From positions 124,001-188,000 of the forward strand of contig NADL03000057.1 of NCBI GenBank assembly GCA_002205965.3: a stretch of 64,000 nucleotides of DNA. Reading direction: 5' to 3'. Below are positions 18,061-29,749 of this stretch, piece by piece (position 1 is the stretch's first letter; each line of letters begins with the position of its first letter). This DNA comes from Kappaphycus alvarezii. Its lineage: Eukaryota; Rhodophyta; Florideophyceae; Gigartinales; Solieriaceae. The notes under the pieces are model-generated. The model searched no databases. It worked only from the letters and a program-made list of their open reading frames with translations, and was not told the DNA's origin. Made by a program: the position numbers and the translations under genes.

Positions 18061-18400
18061 TGTTCGTGGTGGTAAATCTTTATTGGTTGCACAATGTCGC
18101 ACAGAAGCGTGCGGAGGGTATTCATAAATTAACTACGGATGCGGGGGGCGGGTAGATACCTGTCGCGCCTGCATTACTTGGAGACTAAATGCAAAACGGG
18201 TAACGAAGTCGCGGAGCTCTGGTTGAGGGGAGGAACCGCGACGGGAAGCAGCGAAGGAAGCAAGGCGGCGGAAAAAACCCTTGCCGTCGTCGCCCAAGGC
18301 GCCATAGATATCAATCCCGACGGATTGTTCGTAAGGATAACCGTTCGGAACAGAAATGTTTTTGTGACGCCTGAGTTGCTCGTGAATTCTCAGCACGACA
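18061..18400 (+). repeat. Repeat X, copy 1
   Basis: Starts GTGGTGGTAAATCTTTATTGG. It is homologous to 26066-26370 and, in reverse, to 45020-45447. The core encodes a conserved peptide (see 18139). This copy diverges from the others after the codons AIDINPDG. Confidence 0.8.
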
Positions 18401-18480
18401 AGCGTTCACTGCATCGTCCATCGACTTTGCATACGTTAAAGCCAGACAATCGCGGAACTTTATCAGTATATGCGACATGA
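18139..18480 (+). CDS. Repeat X ORF, copy 1 (family unknown)
   Basis: 113 codons from ATG at 18139. The conserved part is LSRLHYLETKCKTGNEVAEL, a Gly/Thr turn, EGSKAAEKTLAVVAQGAIDINP; the rest is unique to this copy. In the 45-kb copy the frame stays open upstream through VVVDLYGLYNVTQKRGEGIH, so the full protein probably starts before 18139, where this copy has a stop. By eye it shares a pattern with the GEAG protein at 54250 (TGN-I/V-x-LL-x-G, then AEE/AED and VVxxxAID/VVVDA). No known domain is recognised. Confidence 0.35.
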   Translation: MRGAGRYLSRLHYLETKCKTGNEVAELWLRGGTATGSSEGSKAAEKTLAVVAQGAIDINPDGLFVRITVRNRNVFVTPELLVNSQHDKRSLHRPSTLHTLKPDNRGTLSVYAT

Positions 18481-18851
18481 ATGGGGTGCGGGTTGTGAAG
18501 ATCTCTTTTAGAGAGGGCAGAGACTGTTCACAAAGATCGGGGCTCTGTGATGCGATGTTCGGCATCTAGGTTGGGGTGGTGGGGGCTGGGTCACCTAAAA
18601 CCGTTACAGGTGTATTGCACTTGTCCTCTGACAGGGTGAAAATTGCGCCGAAGGAAAAGAGAACCACTAACCACTCGCGGTGAGAATTGTTGCGAGCGTC
18701 TAAAGTGCTACAATAGACGTTACCGGGCGGTTGGGAGGAGTGGGGGTGAAAGCTGAGTGATTGCACTAGTAGCAAACTATAAAATGGAAGGCCCTACCAC
18801 CTATGTTATGCGACTGACGAAAAGGAAACGTTCTTGAGTCTGATGTTGACT

Positions 18852-19079
18852 TTAGATTGCCATACTATTTGGGACCAGACCTGATTTAGTCTGGTAGCTT
18901 ACTTTGTACTCTTGTTTGTGTGTGACTTGGTTCGGTGAGCGTCCAACTAGGGATTTCTGTTCCCTAAGTGCTCCTAACATATCATTTCGTTCGTACATCT
19001 CCTTATTTGCAGTTCCAAACTGCCCCAATTTGTAGCACCTACCCAGTAACATTGACAGCTCTGCACCACTACAGGACAA
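18852..19079 (-). CDS. Unrecognised 75-codon ORF
   Basis: ATG-started, with balanced soluble composition (GAELSMLLGRCYKLGQFGTA ... PNQVTHKQEYKVSYQTKSG). No second copy in the window and no domain recognised. The surrounding 18560-19430 is otherwise empty apart from a short imperfect tandem repeat (CAGCGCAGYATGCCAAAATA) at 19130-19215. Confidence 0.3.
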   Translation of the reverse strand: MSCSGAELSMLLGRCYKLGQFGTANKEMYERNDMLGALREQKSLVGRSPNQVTHKQEYKVSYQTKSGLVPNSMAI

Positions 19080-19439
19080 TTCAAAGCATCCCTATAAAAT
19101 TAATCGAAAATAAAACTTGAATTCCAGTGGCAACGCAGCATGCCAAAATAGTATCCAGCCAGCGCAGAGAGCCAGATCATCCAGCGCAGTATGCCAAAAT
19201 ATTGTTCAGAAAAATTTCACCCCAACATGCCCCGTTGCTCAAGACGAACGTCCCGGCTCGTTATTGCCCTTCCGTTTCTTCTTTCGATGTCATCAGTCTG
19301 TTCTCGACAATGTAAGGCCTGTCAAACGGATAAGGGGTTAGGCTATTACCAACATTGTCCTCCGAGAAGTTCTTTCGCATCACGGGTACTTCACTTCATT
19401 TCATGGCCTCATTTGTCCAGTGCTGCGAAGCGTCAGTTT

Positions 19440-20392
19440 CGACGACGAATGGCTATCCAAAGGCTGTGTGTGTGAGTACGAGTGGTTCGCCCAATTTCTG
19501 TTCTAGCTCGATGAAAGCGTTTTTCATTTCTGGGCCCCAGATACACTTTCCGTTCTTTGAAGTTAATGTGTGTAGAGGGGCTGCTATCATTGCGAAACAG
19601 TGAATAAACCGTCTATAGTACGGCACCAAGCCAAGGAAGCTACGCAATTCTATTTGAGAAGTCGGTCTGCGAGCATTTTGATCCTAGAAATCTTTTCCGG
19701 ATCAACCCTAATACCGCTGCCGTCCACCACATGACCAAGTAATTTGATAGAGAGTTGTGCGAAGAAGCACTCGTTCCGTTTGATTTTCAAATGATATCGT
19801 GAGATCCTTTCCCTCACTGCCCTAATGTAGTCCAGATGGTATTCCTGTGTTTCCGAAAATATCACCACGTCGTCCTTATACACTCTTACGAAAGAGAACC
19901 CCTTCAATACTTCACAGGTCCCTCTGTACTCAAGCAGTCATTTTGCGCCAGGGAACAATACCCACGGACTCCTTCTACTACTATATGGAGTCCTCTGATG
20001 TCTTGAATGCGATTTTCGCATAAGACTACGTATTCGTAGATTTTTTCGGGCTGCGTAGTCTTACTGCAGACAGTGCAGTAGCCGGGATCTGCATCGCTAC
20101 ATTAGAAGCTTAGAGTTTTCTCTTTGTCCGATTCTGTTAGCTATTCCTCCACAGTGACTTCGGAGCCATCGATATCACAACTGGAATTGAAATCCTCGCT
20201 ATTTGTCCCACTCTACTTCTTCAAGCTCCTTCCCTTATCGTCATTCAATGGTAGAATCACTTGTTTCCCATCAATTTTTACTAATAGTATTTGATTCTCC
20301 AGATCGATACAAGCTTCCAATTGCTCCTTTGTTGGGCACACATAATTGGGTCAAAAGGAAGGTCTTGCATCACGAGGAAGTCCAATCGCAAG
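19440..20392 (-). pseudogene. Relic G of the element A family (protease linker and RT)
   Basis: On the minus strand 20392-20050 encodes DLPFDPIM, then LENQILLVKIDGKQVILPL, matching the protease-RT linker of element A. After a deletion, 19960-19650 encodes RT with VRVYKDDVVIFSET (the catalytic box reads YKDD), then LLGHVVDGSGIRVDPEK. 19647-19453 continues with SFLGLVPYYRRFI, and the copy breaks at the start of RNase H. Stops and frameshifts are present. It ends against the upstream repeat of the GEAG gene at 20392. Confidence 0.85.
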
Positions 20393-21300
20393 CCGCGTAA
20401 CGGGTTCACAATTAAACGGCAGTCGAGCAGAATCTGAGAGGACGGGGATGATAGCAGTGGAAAATTTACGTTGGAAGCATTAAAAAATTCTTACGGGAGG
20501 GGTTCACAGCTGCAAGGATTTGACAAGTGCACGAGAAGAATGTGTACTGTACTCAGGGAATAGTACAGGCACGAAATTTTGCTAGTCGATGTTCCCAGAA
20601 CTGCAAAGCGCCAATGCTGCTTACTTAGGCACACGGGCGAGACTTCCGAACAATGCAAAAAAGTTTGGGTTTATCTCACGTTCAAAAGGACAAGCAGCTG
20701 TTTCCAGATTTTTCTGTAGCTTCAAATATAATTCTGATTACCGCGAGAATTTTTTGATGTTACCGACGGGTATCTTCCGAGGATTGGACCGATAAATACT
20801 CTAGGACATTACTGAGCCCCAGGTGGCAGTCTTGGCGGGGAAATCTTTACGGCGGTGGGAACAAGCACTCAGAGTCGCCGAGGAGTAGTAAGCTAGAAAC
20901 TAGTCGGAAAATGACGGGAAATAAGCGGACGGGGTTGCATGCTTTGTAGGCAAAAAGGGTAGTTTTGGGTATTTTTACTCTCAGAAGATAAATTCGATCT
21001 AAAGCCGTATCGAAATTGTGAACTCTTGACTTCGCAGCGCGGTCGGAAAGGCGGCGGAATAACTGGAAGGATTGGGCCCGAAGGCACCGTAGTCGTCAAT
21101 GCTTATGGGAAGAAGCAGTAATAGGAAAATATTTGGGTGTTTTGCTTTTGGAAGATATATCCGATCTATTTCATAGTTTTCTAGACGGCCACAATCGACC
21201 CAAAAATGTATGCAGACATAGTAATTTTGAATAAACTACGGTTTAGTATACGACAGGAGCAGTATATCGTATCAACGGCATTCTTCCCCTTAATGCGAAA
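20392..21300 (+). repeat. Decayed GEAG-gene locus with LINE scraps
   Basis: 20392-20905 matches 44232-44835 closely and is the shared upstream region of the GEAG gene. Coding remnants follow: a piece like IVKLL at about 21010, GPEGTVVVNA at 21075-21105, and QYIVG-like codons at 21260. A LINE tail (21121-21255, minus) is inserted between GAAGCAGTA (21112-21120) and GGAGCAGTA (21256-21264). A second tail-like scrap lies at about 20957-21010. No intact frame remains. Confidence 0.75.
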
Positions 21301-22010
21301 GTTTGGAACTTTTGGCGAGGACTGCTGCGGTGGCTCCGGAGACAGCGCCCTAGCCGACTCGGGACTGAATTAGGGGATGAGCAACACTACCTACCAAAGC
21401 TAGATCGCGGTGATAGATTCCGTAAGCAACTGGTGTGTAAACACCAACAGGAGGGGTTGAAAGCGAAGAAGCAAATGTGGATCTTGGAGCGAGGGAGTGT
21501 TACAAGCTTCGAAAATTCCAGGACTTCATTGTTGGGCTATCTGGTAGGAATAGGCTCTTCCTGGTGTCTATCTCCACATTCCGACTGCATGATGGTCCTT
21601 ACGTTCTCCCCAATCAAGAAGATGGCCCGATCACTCGCTATCTGAGCCATGGACCAATATTCTAGGGGGGAATGTTTGGGTTAATTAGGGTGGTTTTACT
21701 CAGTTTTCCTGATGAAAATTAAGGTCCTCTCCGTTCCCAACGCCGTTCAATTATTGGCTACGTCGTAAACATGAATGAACATGCCTTAGCAGCAAACAGC
21801 TTTCCCACCACCTCGCCTTACTGAACCTCCTATTCTTATTTCCATATGGTCCCTGCAGAAATAGATTTGTGGCCAGCTCAGTGCTCTCAATAACCTCACC
21901 CCCGCGCTCATGACGGCTGCCCATAGTTGCCTTTGCAGTTGAATTTGAGATGAGCCGATTCAGGAGAAGGAATGGGCCGTTTGTCACCCAGTGATGACCG
22001 GGGTGAGGGT
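21300..22010. other. Spacer, nothing recognised
   Basis: Several short ORFs but no domain, repeat match or RNA gene. It ends at the LTR starting at 22011. Confidence 0.4.
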
Positions 22011-22450
22011 TGATAGCGGTAAAACGGCAAAAAAGGGATATCAGACGCTCAATATCTGAGAACGGAGGTTTTTTAAGCTATAAAAGTGCTACCGTAGTTT
22101 AGTTGCAGGATCAAGGAGAGGTATATATGGAAGAGGAACCAAGATTCTACAAGTTTATTAAGAAGGGGAAGGCTCTAGCACCTATCGTCGCCAAAAAAGT
22201 AAAAAGAACGCTCACTGGGCCTGAAGTTGACTCTCAAATTCCTAACTACTTGGGACTTGACTTGAAGTTTTCTGCCAACTTTCCTGACCCCTCTCTGAGG
22301 AAACACTTTATTCAGCTTGTATATACTTTTTGCCATCACTAAAGTCTTGGCAAAAATATACTAAATTTCATAAATTTCATAGAAATAATTTCTGTGGACG
22401 TGAGAGTCCCAATAAAGGATACTTTCAAGATATTAAAAAATACTTACAAG
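22011..22450 (-). repeat. LTR of the element A family, copy at 22 kb
   Basis: In minus orientation the U5 end (TGATAGCGGTAAAACGG read on +) is at 22011. It closely resembles the LTR at 60189 and less closely those of element A. It keeps a degraded twin-hairpin region (22225-22290) and the TATA-like GTATATAC near 22320. No internal element sequence follows on its 3' side, so it is a solo LTR or a fragment. Confidence 0.8.
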
Positions 22451-22870
22451 GTGTTTTATAGAAGCGGGAAGGATTTTAGTACTCACAGTTTCAATTCCTT
22501 CAACTAGATCCAAAAAGCCATCCAAAATATCCATACCACCCAGCCAGTCCCCAGAAATATCTGCGGACGGCTTACAATTCTCTAGTTACTAATGGGAGAT
22601 ATCTAAACCACTAAAGATGATCCCATCCAGTTCCAGTATCGGGACCACCTGGTACACATTATCCAGACCCTACCCCACGATTCCAACAGTTTCCATATCT
22701 CCCTCCTCCTCATCCTCCTGTTATTCCTCTTCATCCTGCTATTTGTCCTCCCCGTCGTAATCCCCACCTTCCTCCCTATCCTCATCCCTATCCTCTACTT
22801 CATCCCCCCCGTCTTCCCCCTCGTACTCCTCTTCTTCATCCTCGTAAACCAATTTAGGGGCTACCAAATG
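22450..22870 (-). pseudogene. Acidic-protein gene remnant next to the LTR
   Basis: Reading down from 22870, codons give EDEEEEYEGEDGGDEVED, a stop-broken acidic run, METVGIVG, then DISGDWLGGMDILDGFLDL. The last part matches the C-termini at 60634 and 33591 (DIC-DC--GMDIL--FL). Several stops (for example after DGEDK) make it non-coding. It lies directly upstream of the LTR on the same strand, as do the other two copies. Confidence 0.7.
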
Positions 22871-22874
22871 GAAG

Positions 22875-25200
22875 AGTGACGTCCTGGGCCAGTTTAAACT
22901 ATATAAGGCTTGGCTAGAGAGGCGATTTGACTGCAAGCAATAAGGATGCATAGCAATAGGAGGGGAATATATCGCTTGCAAGGACTACCTCGCTGAGCAT
23001 GGAATTAAGCACACCATCGCGTAGACCGACAGTAAGAAAAAGAAGGGCATAGCGGAGCGTGTCAATCACACTACCGCTGAATTTACAAGGACACTCCTTG
23101 TGCAGGCGGCCCTTCCGAGGGTATTTTGGACAGAGGAGTTTTTTCATTTTGCCAAAGTCAGGAATCACTTCTTCCGCCCTCATGACTCCTCACGTACCTC
23201 CCTTGATATGGTGACTGGCAAGAAGCCGGACATATTTATGTTTTCATAATGTTCGAATCACTAGGATGGTACCATGGACCAAAGGAACAACACCAAAAAC
23301 TCGACTAAAAATCGATCACTACCTAGTGTTATTATCTACCGCTTGCCCAGCTGTCAGTACAAAGTATGGATTCCGAGCCGGCGTATGGCTGCTATCACTC
23401 GGAAGCTCACAGTGATCGATAATAATTCCTTCTACGCCAAACAAACACACCATAGTTTCAGTCATCTGAGAGTTGATTAAAAGAAGGGGATTTGATTAAT
23501 GCCGAAACTGTCAATGTAAACGAGCGAACTATCGAGAATTTTGATTTAGAAACCTGCCCTGATCTTCCACAAAGTGCTACAGAGATTGACAGCAATCTTC
23601 CACAGCTAAGTCCCGAGATTTTGAAATCTGGAATAGGTATCCTAGAGCATGTGACCTTGTCTGCACAGGAGGAGAACGATCATGGTTCGTATAATAGTGC
23701 AAAATGCCTTGCTGCTGTATCGCATGTTGTTTCAGACCCTCTAACAGTCGAAGAGACAGTTGCTCAAAGTGACTGATATCAATGCCAGACAGCCATAGAT
23801 TCCGTGATCAAGTCGCTTTACCAACATTTAACGTGGGACATTGTCAAGAGACCACCCAATGCGCATTGATTATAGACAAGATTCATTATTAATCGTAAAC
23901 TGGATAAAATTGAAAACGTGGTTTCGCAAAAAGCACGGCTCGTTGTGAGAGTATTTCTACAAGGAGAGGTTAGCCGTGCTTTTTTTACCGGTTGTGGAGT
24001 TCAGTATGGTGCGCTTCTTTCTCACCGCTACATTCCAGAGAGTATACATCATTCACAAGCAAGATATGAAAGCCGCATTTATACATGGTGAGGTTGATGA
24101 AGATATCTACGTTACCGATCCAAAGAAGATAAAGCCTCATGAAGAAAATAAAGTCATGAAACTGTGATGTGGACTGTATGGCTTGAAACAAGCATCGTTT
24201 ATGGCATACCAAATGGACTACTGTCAGGCGAACTCTAGGATTTAAGATGTTATATTCGGATGAATGTATTTTTCCGTCATGGTAACTTATGGATACTGAT
24301 GTACTTTGATGGCATTTTAGTAATATAAAAGGATCTTAATGAAGTCCTCAGTACCAAAACGGAATTAGAGGGGCACCCTAACATCAAAGGTTTTGGCGAA
24401 CTTCGCTCTTTTCTTGAATTATTATTCTTTCGTGACTCCGACGGTGGCTGGCTTATAGAAAAAAATTATATTGAACAAGTGTTAAAGACGTTTGGATTGG
24501 AAGGCTGCCTACTAGTGTCTACCCCAGTATGCGAAAGAGTTAGTCGAGATTTGCCGAGGAACAGAATGAGTCAGACGACCATGGGAAGTTTTAAGAACTG
24601 GTTGGATGCCTATTGTTTATCGCAACGCGTACCTGGCCTGCCACTGCCTTTGCTGTATCGTTTCTTTGCCGCAAAAAATCTCATCCTCCACCAAACCACT
24701 GAATGGAGTTTAAGCGTAGTCTTCGGTATTTACGTGGAACCACTGACTTAGCTTAGCGTATTGATGGCAATGAAGAGAACTTCATTTTAGGGTCTAGCGA
24801 TGCGGACTGGGGCGGGGATCGTAACGAACGCAAATCAACTACTAGGGGCCTGATACTGCTTTTTGGGATATCTGTAGCTTGTAAAACGCAAAAAAGCTTT
24901 AAAGCTCTATCTACGGAGGCAGAGTACATAGCGCTGTCTGACAAGATGAAGCTGGTTATTTTCCTCACAGAATGATGAAAGAGTTCGAATTCAGAACAGA
25001 TGAGCCTACCACTGTCTTCGAGGATAATCAGGGGGCTGTAAGATGGAGTGAGTGAAGTGTGAATCATGCGGAGTATGTATCAATTCGCAAGAATTTCGAG
25101 AAAGAGCAGGTGGAAGGTGGAACTGCGAAAGTTCAGTGATGTCCTACCACCAAAATGATAGCCGGTATACTTACCAAACCGCTCAACCGCTAACTCTTCA
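22875..25200 (+). mobile_element. Copia element E, 5'-truncated and decayed
   Basis: Order of remnants: integrase core from about 22880 (LERRFDC, GGEYIACKDYLAEHGIKHT, then GIAERVNHTTAEFTRTLL and RVFWTEEFF). Next is the post-integrase KVWIPSRR (23360), an acidic linker (23492-23776), then RT from about 23800 (VIKSLYQHLTWDIV, DMKAAFIHGEVDEDIYV, CGLYGLKQAS). The catalytic box has decayed to MYFDGI near 24300. RNase H follows (SSDADWGGDRNERKSTT at 24795, LSTEAEYIALSD at 24905), then ILTKPLNR at 25170. Many stops and shifts are present. No gag, protease or LTRs were found. Confidence 0.9.
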
Positions 25201-26065
25201 TGAACAATCGCAATTGCTTTGGTGTTCTCCAGATGAAAGAGAATTGTCTCGAAATGGCTGCTGTTTTGCTCTCGGAAAGCAATAGGGAGAGTTCAAGAGA
25301 GTGCTTTTCTCGTGAGTCACGAATGTTGTATTGCTCGAGATATGTTCCCGTCGTTCATTCCTTGTTTAATTCGTCAAATTAATAGAGTTTTCTACAATAA
25401 ATGATTTATTTATATGTATGAGGCAATATACATCTACAGGAATAGAAATTTAGGCACAGAAATATCAGAATAGGCATACTTTGTTGGGTTTTCGTGTACG
25501 AAATACGCAATTAAGCAGTAGGCTCGATTTCTGCCGGCTGGTACTAGAATTGTATAAGACTTACTCTTATGATGAGTGAAGAAGACAAACAAAGTCGAGC
25601 AAAAATATCATCGCACAGTTAGCAAAACACCTAAAAGTTTTCCCAGTGGAGTGGGTATTAGACAAATTACCTGTCAAAGTAAATGAAACCTCCATGTTCT
25701 CCCTTGTGGTACGGCGTCGACTATATCATGCAAGAGTAAAAAAAACAAACCCTTCCCCTCTCAGATCTCGTACTGTAATGGGGAACTATAATTTGTACAG
25801 CAGTCCCAGAATATTCTCTTGAGGATATGCGTTACGATACTCGTGTTTTTAGAGTGGGCTATTGTGGCAGGCAACTCAACAGCACAACTTAAAACCCCTG
25901 TCCATCTAGTCCGTGTTTCGATTGTATAAAATATCATTTGGGTAGAGTCGAATATATCTGCAAAGAGTAAACCAACGAGAAAGTTTCCCTATTTTAGACT
26001 TGGGCCTGAGGAGGTACGGCTGAGAGCTACTGCGTGTGTTTTCATAGACGAAATCTCCCTACTTC
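25200..26065. other. Spacer with LINE-tail scraps
   Basis: Short matches to the LINE 3' tail in plus orientation occur at about 25715-25760 (AAGAGTAAAAAAAACAAACC) and 25940-25985 (GAATATATCTGCAAAGAGTA). Otherwise no gene is supported. Confidence 0.45.
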
Positions 26066-26390
26066 ATTGCGGTAGTAAATCTTTACGAGTTGCGTAGTAT
26101 GGCACAGAAGCGTGCGGACGGTATTCAGAAATAGACCACGATTGCCGGCGGCGGATGGAAACTTTTCGAGACTGCATCACTTGGAGACTAAGCGCAGAAT
26201 GAGTAACGAAGTAGCGGAGCTCCTGTTGAGTGGAGTAATCGTGACGGAAAGCACCGAAGGAAGCAAGGCGGTGGGAAGAAACCATGCTCGTCGTCGCCCA
26301 AGGCGCCATGGATATCAATTCCAAAGGGGGAGAGAAAAATACCGTTTTGCTCACAGTAAGTGCCGCAATAACGATGCGTTGTGATGCGCG
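26066..26390 (+). repeat. Repeat X, copy 2
   Basis: Starts GCGGTAGTAAATCTTTACGAG. The ORF from 26112 is frameshifted but includes LSRLHHLETK-like codons and EVAELLLSGV. The nucleotide match to 45180-45440 runs to GATATCAATTCCAA and on to ACAGTAAGTGCCG, a consensus splice donor also found in the 45-kb copy. No intact protein. Confidence 0.75.
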
Positions 26391-27204
26391 GGAAGATTGA
26401 GAAGAAGAAACGTTTGATTAATTTTTTTTTGAAAGAAGGGTAAATTTCTTAACACATGCTGCAATAAAAGAGCATTTTCGTGTGCGATGGGCCAATAAGA
26501 TTTTTTGGGTTTACTGAAATACAATAAATGTGGATTGTTATTGACAGTTGAGATATTCGACGGAAGTCAACCGTGTATGTCCTCCGAATGTCCAGCTGCA
26601 GGTGTTAACATGCATCGATGCGTGTAATTGCATGAGTAGAGCCATTCCCTCGAGTACCAATCGAGTTGATATCGTGAGCCAATGTAATTGATCACTACCT
26701 TAATTGCTTTGCATGACTGATTTTCAAGCATTTCGCATATGTGTGACACATGGAAATCTCAAGGACCAGGTTCATGCGTTTAGGACCCTACATCGTGGCT
26801 GAATCATACAGTCCTGAGTCAATGACATTGCATGAGTAATGGTTTGCAGAGGACCATAGCTGCAGATCCCCCTCTGCATCACTGCGTGATTTGTAGTACG
26901 CATGCAATTCAAGAGATGTGCATTTACAGTATTGCGCTACCCTGACTGAGTACACTCAAGTTAGAACACACAAGTAATAGAATGCGAGAGTAGAAGAATA
27001 TCTAATGCTCGGTTCAACAGAAGCAAGAGTAAAATGGCAACAAATGAATTCGCCTAGAGGAATCAAGTGCGCCAACAGGTTATGGGCCCAGATGCCCTTG
27101 TTCTCTATCCTCCGTCCGGTCCTTTGCCATTCTCATCGTGACTGACAGTTATCTTTTCCTGTCTCTCATTCTCCTACATTTTTTATTGAATTATCTTGCC
27201 AAGT
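26391..27204. other. Spacer before Copia D
   Basis: No gene recognised. If Copia D once had a 5' LTR and primer site they should lie here, but I find no match to the sequence after 30990. Confidence 0.4.
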
Positions 27205-27960
27205 ATGGAGACTGGAAGACGAGTGTTCAAGTAGGAGGGGAGGTCTGAGGAATCCTTCAATTTGTGGGAGGTTCACACCGAGGCAGCACTTGAGGAAAAG
27301 GATGTATTGGACGTCGTCTTGAAAGAAGTCATTGGAGACGGAAAGAGACCGATCGACGACAAAGTGAAACTTGACGTCGCCAAAAGCCAGGGCCACGATA
27401 ATGTTCAGTCTTAGAGACAAACCAATTAACCTCGTCTTGTCCTTCAGACACAACCCGTATAAGATGTGGTTCAAGCTTAAGGAGAGGTATGCAGTTACTA
27501 ATCTTGCTTCCAAGGTACAACTCCATGCTCAACTTATGAAATTATCTTACAGTGACCAACGAACCAACGAATGCAGGACTACGTCGCGAATTTTGAACAA
27601 GTGTTCAATGGACTATCAGACAAGAATGGAGCTGTGGAAGAGGACAGGCAGGTGACAATTTTTCTCTCATCTTTTGGTTCAAAGAGCGCCTCTACGTTCG
27701 GACATGCCACCGCATGACTGCAGGCATCTTCAGAGAGATTGACATGGGAGAGGGCGACTGCTGTCCCGCTGCAACAATAAAACGAGCAGGGTTACACAGA
27801 GACAAGTTTAAAACAAATCTTCGGGGGGAGGGTCACTTAGAAGGCTTCGAACGCACAGGGTCGAGGAAGTCAGAGGTACTGTAAGGAAAGACGAACCTGC
27901 TTTATTGCGGAAAGGTAGGCCATATAGCAAGGTTCTGTCGCTCAAAGGTTACGTCTGCGG
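27205..27960 (+). pseudogene. gag: Copia D gag
   Basis: An ATG at 27205 is followed nine codons on by a stop. After it the frame gives SFNLWEVHTEAALEEKDVLD, then (frame of 27371) PYKMWFKLKERYAVTN and LHAQLMKLSYSD, the UBN2-type Copia Gag pattern (W..L...Y). The frame then shifts to MQDYVANFEQVFNGLSDKNG. A zinc-knuckle remnant, YCGKVGHIARFC, lies near 27910 with its first Cys lost by frame. The protein is broken in at least three places. Confidence 0.8.
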
Positions 27961-27989
27961 TCCCTAGCCGCCATAGCGAAGAGGGAGTA

Positions 27990-28358
27990 ATGGAACCTGC
28001 CGAAAGAGCGAATAATGCCTCCATGATGATGTCAGTGAGCCGGGACCCGAACGACGAACTGCCAGTCCAAATAGTAGACTCAGGGGCATCAGAACACATG
28101 GTCAACAGAAAGGACTTGTTGTTCAGTGCAAGAGATTTCACCCCCCCAAGAGAAATCGTAATAGGCGACGGGTCTATCTTGTGTGCCACACACTCGGGGA
28201 CAGCCGTGATGGATATCATCTTGAGTAGTGGGTCCGAGTCTCTGACTCGTGAATATGTAGTAGAAGACGTATTGTTTGTACCAGGTCTACACACATGCCT
28301 GCTTTCCTGTGCAGCCCTCTGCAGAACTGGACACCAAGTTACTTTTGTCAATGACTGA
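27990..28358 (+). CDS. Copia D protease
   Basis: A 122-codon open stretch with the Copia aspartic protease motif IVDSGASEHMVN near residue 28, then REIVIGDGS and YVVEDVLFVPGLHTCLLS, the usual ending. The catalytic DSG is intact. Upstream and downstream frames are interrupted, so it survives as an island. It would process the polyprotein. Confidence 0.85.
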   Translation: MEPAERANNASMMMSVSRDPNDELPVQIVDSGASEHMVNRKDLLFSARDFTPPREIVIGDGSILCATHSGTAVMDIILSSGSESLTREYVVEDVLFVPGLHTCLLSCAALCRTGHQVTFVND

Positions 28359-28539
28359 TGTGTTGCCACCCGAGATGGCGTTCTTTCTTTCCAAGGCACG
28401 CTGCGGCAGGGTATTTACACAGTCAATGGGCGACTAAGTTTCGGAAAGAGCCATAAATTCGAAAGCACTCGGACTGGGGCTGCTCAAGTTGCTACGACAA
28501 AGGGGGAGGCACTCTGTAACGACAGGCTTGGACGCGCAA

Positions 28540-29200
28540 ATAATAGAAGTATAAGAGAGCTGGCACACAGAGAAGCAGTTATCGGACTAGATTTGAAAGC
28601 ACCCAAGCACGCTGGGAGTTATTGTGAAGCATGTTATCAAGGGAAACTGCACAAGCTCCCTCTTTGTACCAGAAAGCAACGATCGAATCGAATTGGAGAA
28701 GTGATGCATAGTGATTTGTCAGGCAAGGTGGCAGTAACTTCTCTCGGAGGTTTCAATTACTACGTGACATTCATAGATGAATGCTCCAGGTACATTTTAG
28801 TGGTCCCAGTCGTCAAGGAAAGCGATGTCGCCGACGCTTTCAAAAGGTATCACGTGTGGTTTGAACGAAAGTATGACTGCATGGTAAAACGACTACACTG
28901 CGACGGAGGTGGAGAGTAGACCTCACTTGAAGACTACCTTAGGGATAAGGGAATTGAAATGCACGAACACCCGGCGTACTATCCTGAACTCAGCGGCATT
29001 TCAGAAAGAATGACCAGAACACTAATGGAATCGGTTCGATCTACGCTTTTTTATGCCAACATGGCGGAATCCTTTTGGGCTGAGACGATTGCACATGCAG
29101 CAGACATCAGGAACAGGCTTAGTTGTCCGAGGCGGGATTTTGTGAATCTTATGAAGTCCTACACGAATTTAAACCTCGAGTGGACCACTTGCGCGTTTTA
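28540..29200 (+). pseudogene. int: Copia D integrase
   Basis: The zinc-binding segment has decayed (RLGRANNRSIRELAHR, with histidines lost) but CEACYQGK remains. The core has D in HSDLSG, D in LHCDGGGE and E in SGISERMTRT. One in-frame TAG at 28918-28920 stands where this family normally has Tyr after GGE. Open stretches are 28593-28919 and 28959-29468. Then FWAETIAHAADIRNRL follows, and the frame is lost at about 29130. Confidence 0.85.
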
Positions 29201-29212
29201 TGAAGCATCGCT

Positions 29213-29593
29213 TTGCACCAACAGCCAAAAGAAAAAAGAAACAAGCTCATGCCGAAGGCCATCAAGGGAATTGTGGTCGATGGCTTCGAAAATAGCACAT
29301 ATAAGATCTGGTTGGGTCCGAGAAAGGACCTCGTTATTTCAAGACACACTTGCATCATTCAGAACGAATTTCAAAATGCTGAATGGTACACAACTGACAA
29401 AACAACTGAGGAAACTGATGATGGGAGCACCTACCCTGAGGAATCCATTGATACAGGTCTTCCTATAGACCAAGATCAGAACGACAATCAGCAGAGTGAA
29501 TTCATTCATATTACTCTATCAGATGAGAACGTCGCAGTAGATCAAGGCAGCGATAATGAAGATTTAGGCACTGTTGACCAGTCAGTGGACTGA
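29213..29593 (+). pseudogene. Copia D post-integrase and acidic linker
   Basis: Open for 126 codons. The segment AIKGIVVDGFENSTYKIWLG matches the post-integrase motif that precedes the linker in Copia polyproteins. It is followed by an acidic, Asp/Glu-rich linker that ends at a TGA. Confidence 0.75.
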
Positions 29594-29749
29594 AAGAGGC
29601 GTGACTAGGACTCAGAGGATGACAAAGAAGTACTTGATGACTCCCTGAAGTCACGCTTATGCCGCTATCCCGCTAGGAATCGCAATAAACCGGAAAGTTC
29701 TGTACGGGGAAGCGTCAATCTGCCAGTCACACCCGAAGATCCAACTTCC

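Noticed and set aside
24753-25067. 104-codon minus-strand ORF
   Set aside because: It is antisense to the Copia E RNase H region, whose motifs are clear on the plus strand.
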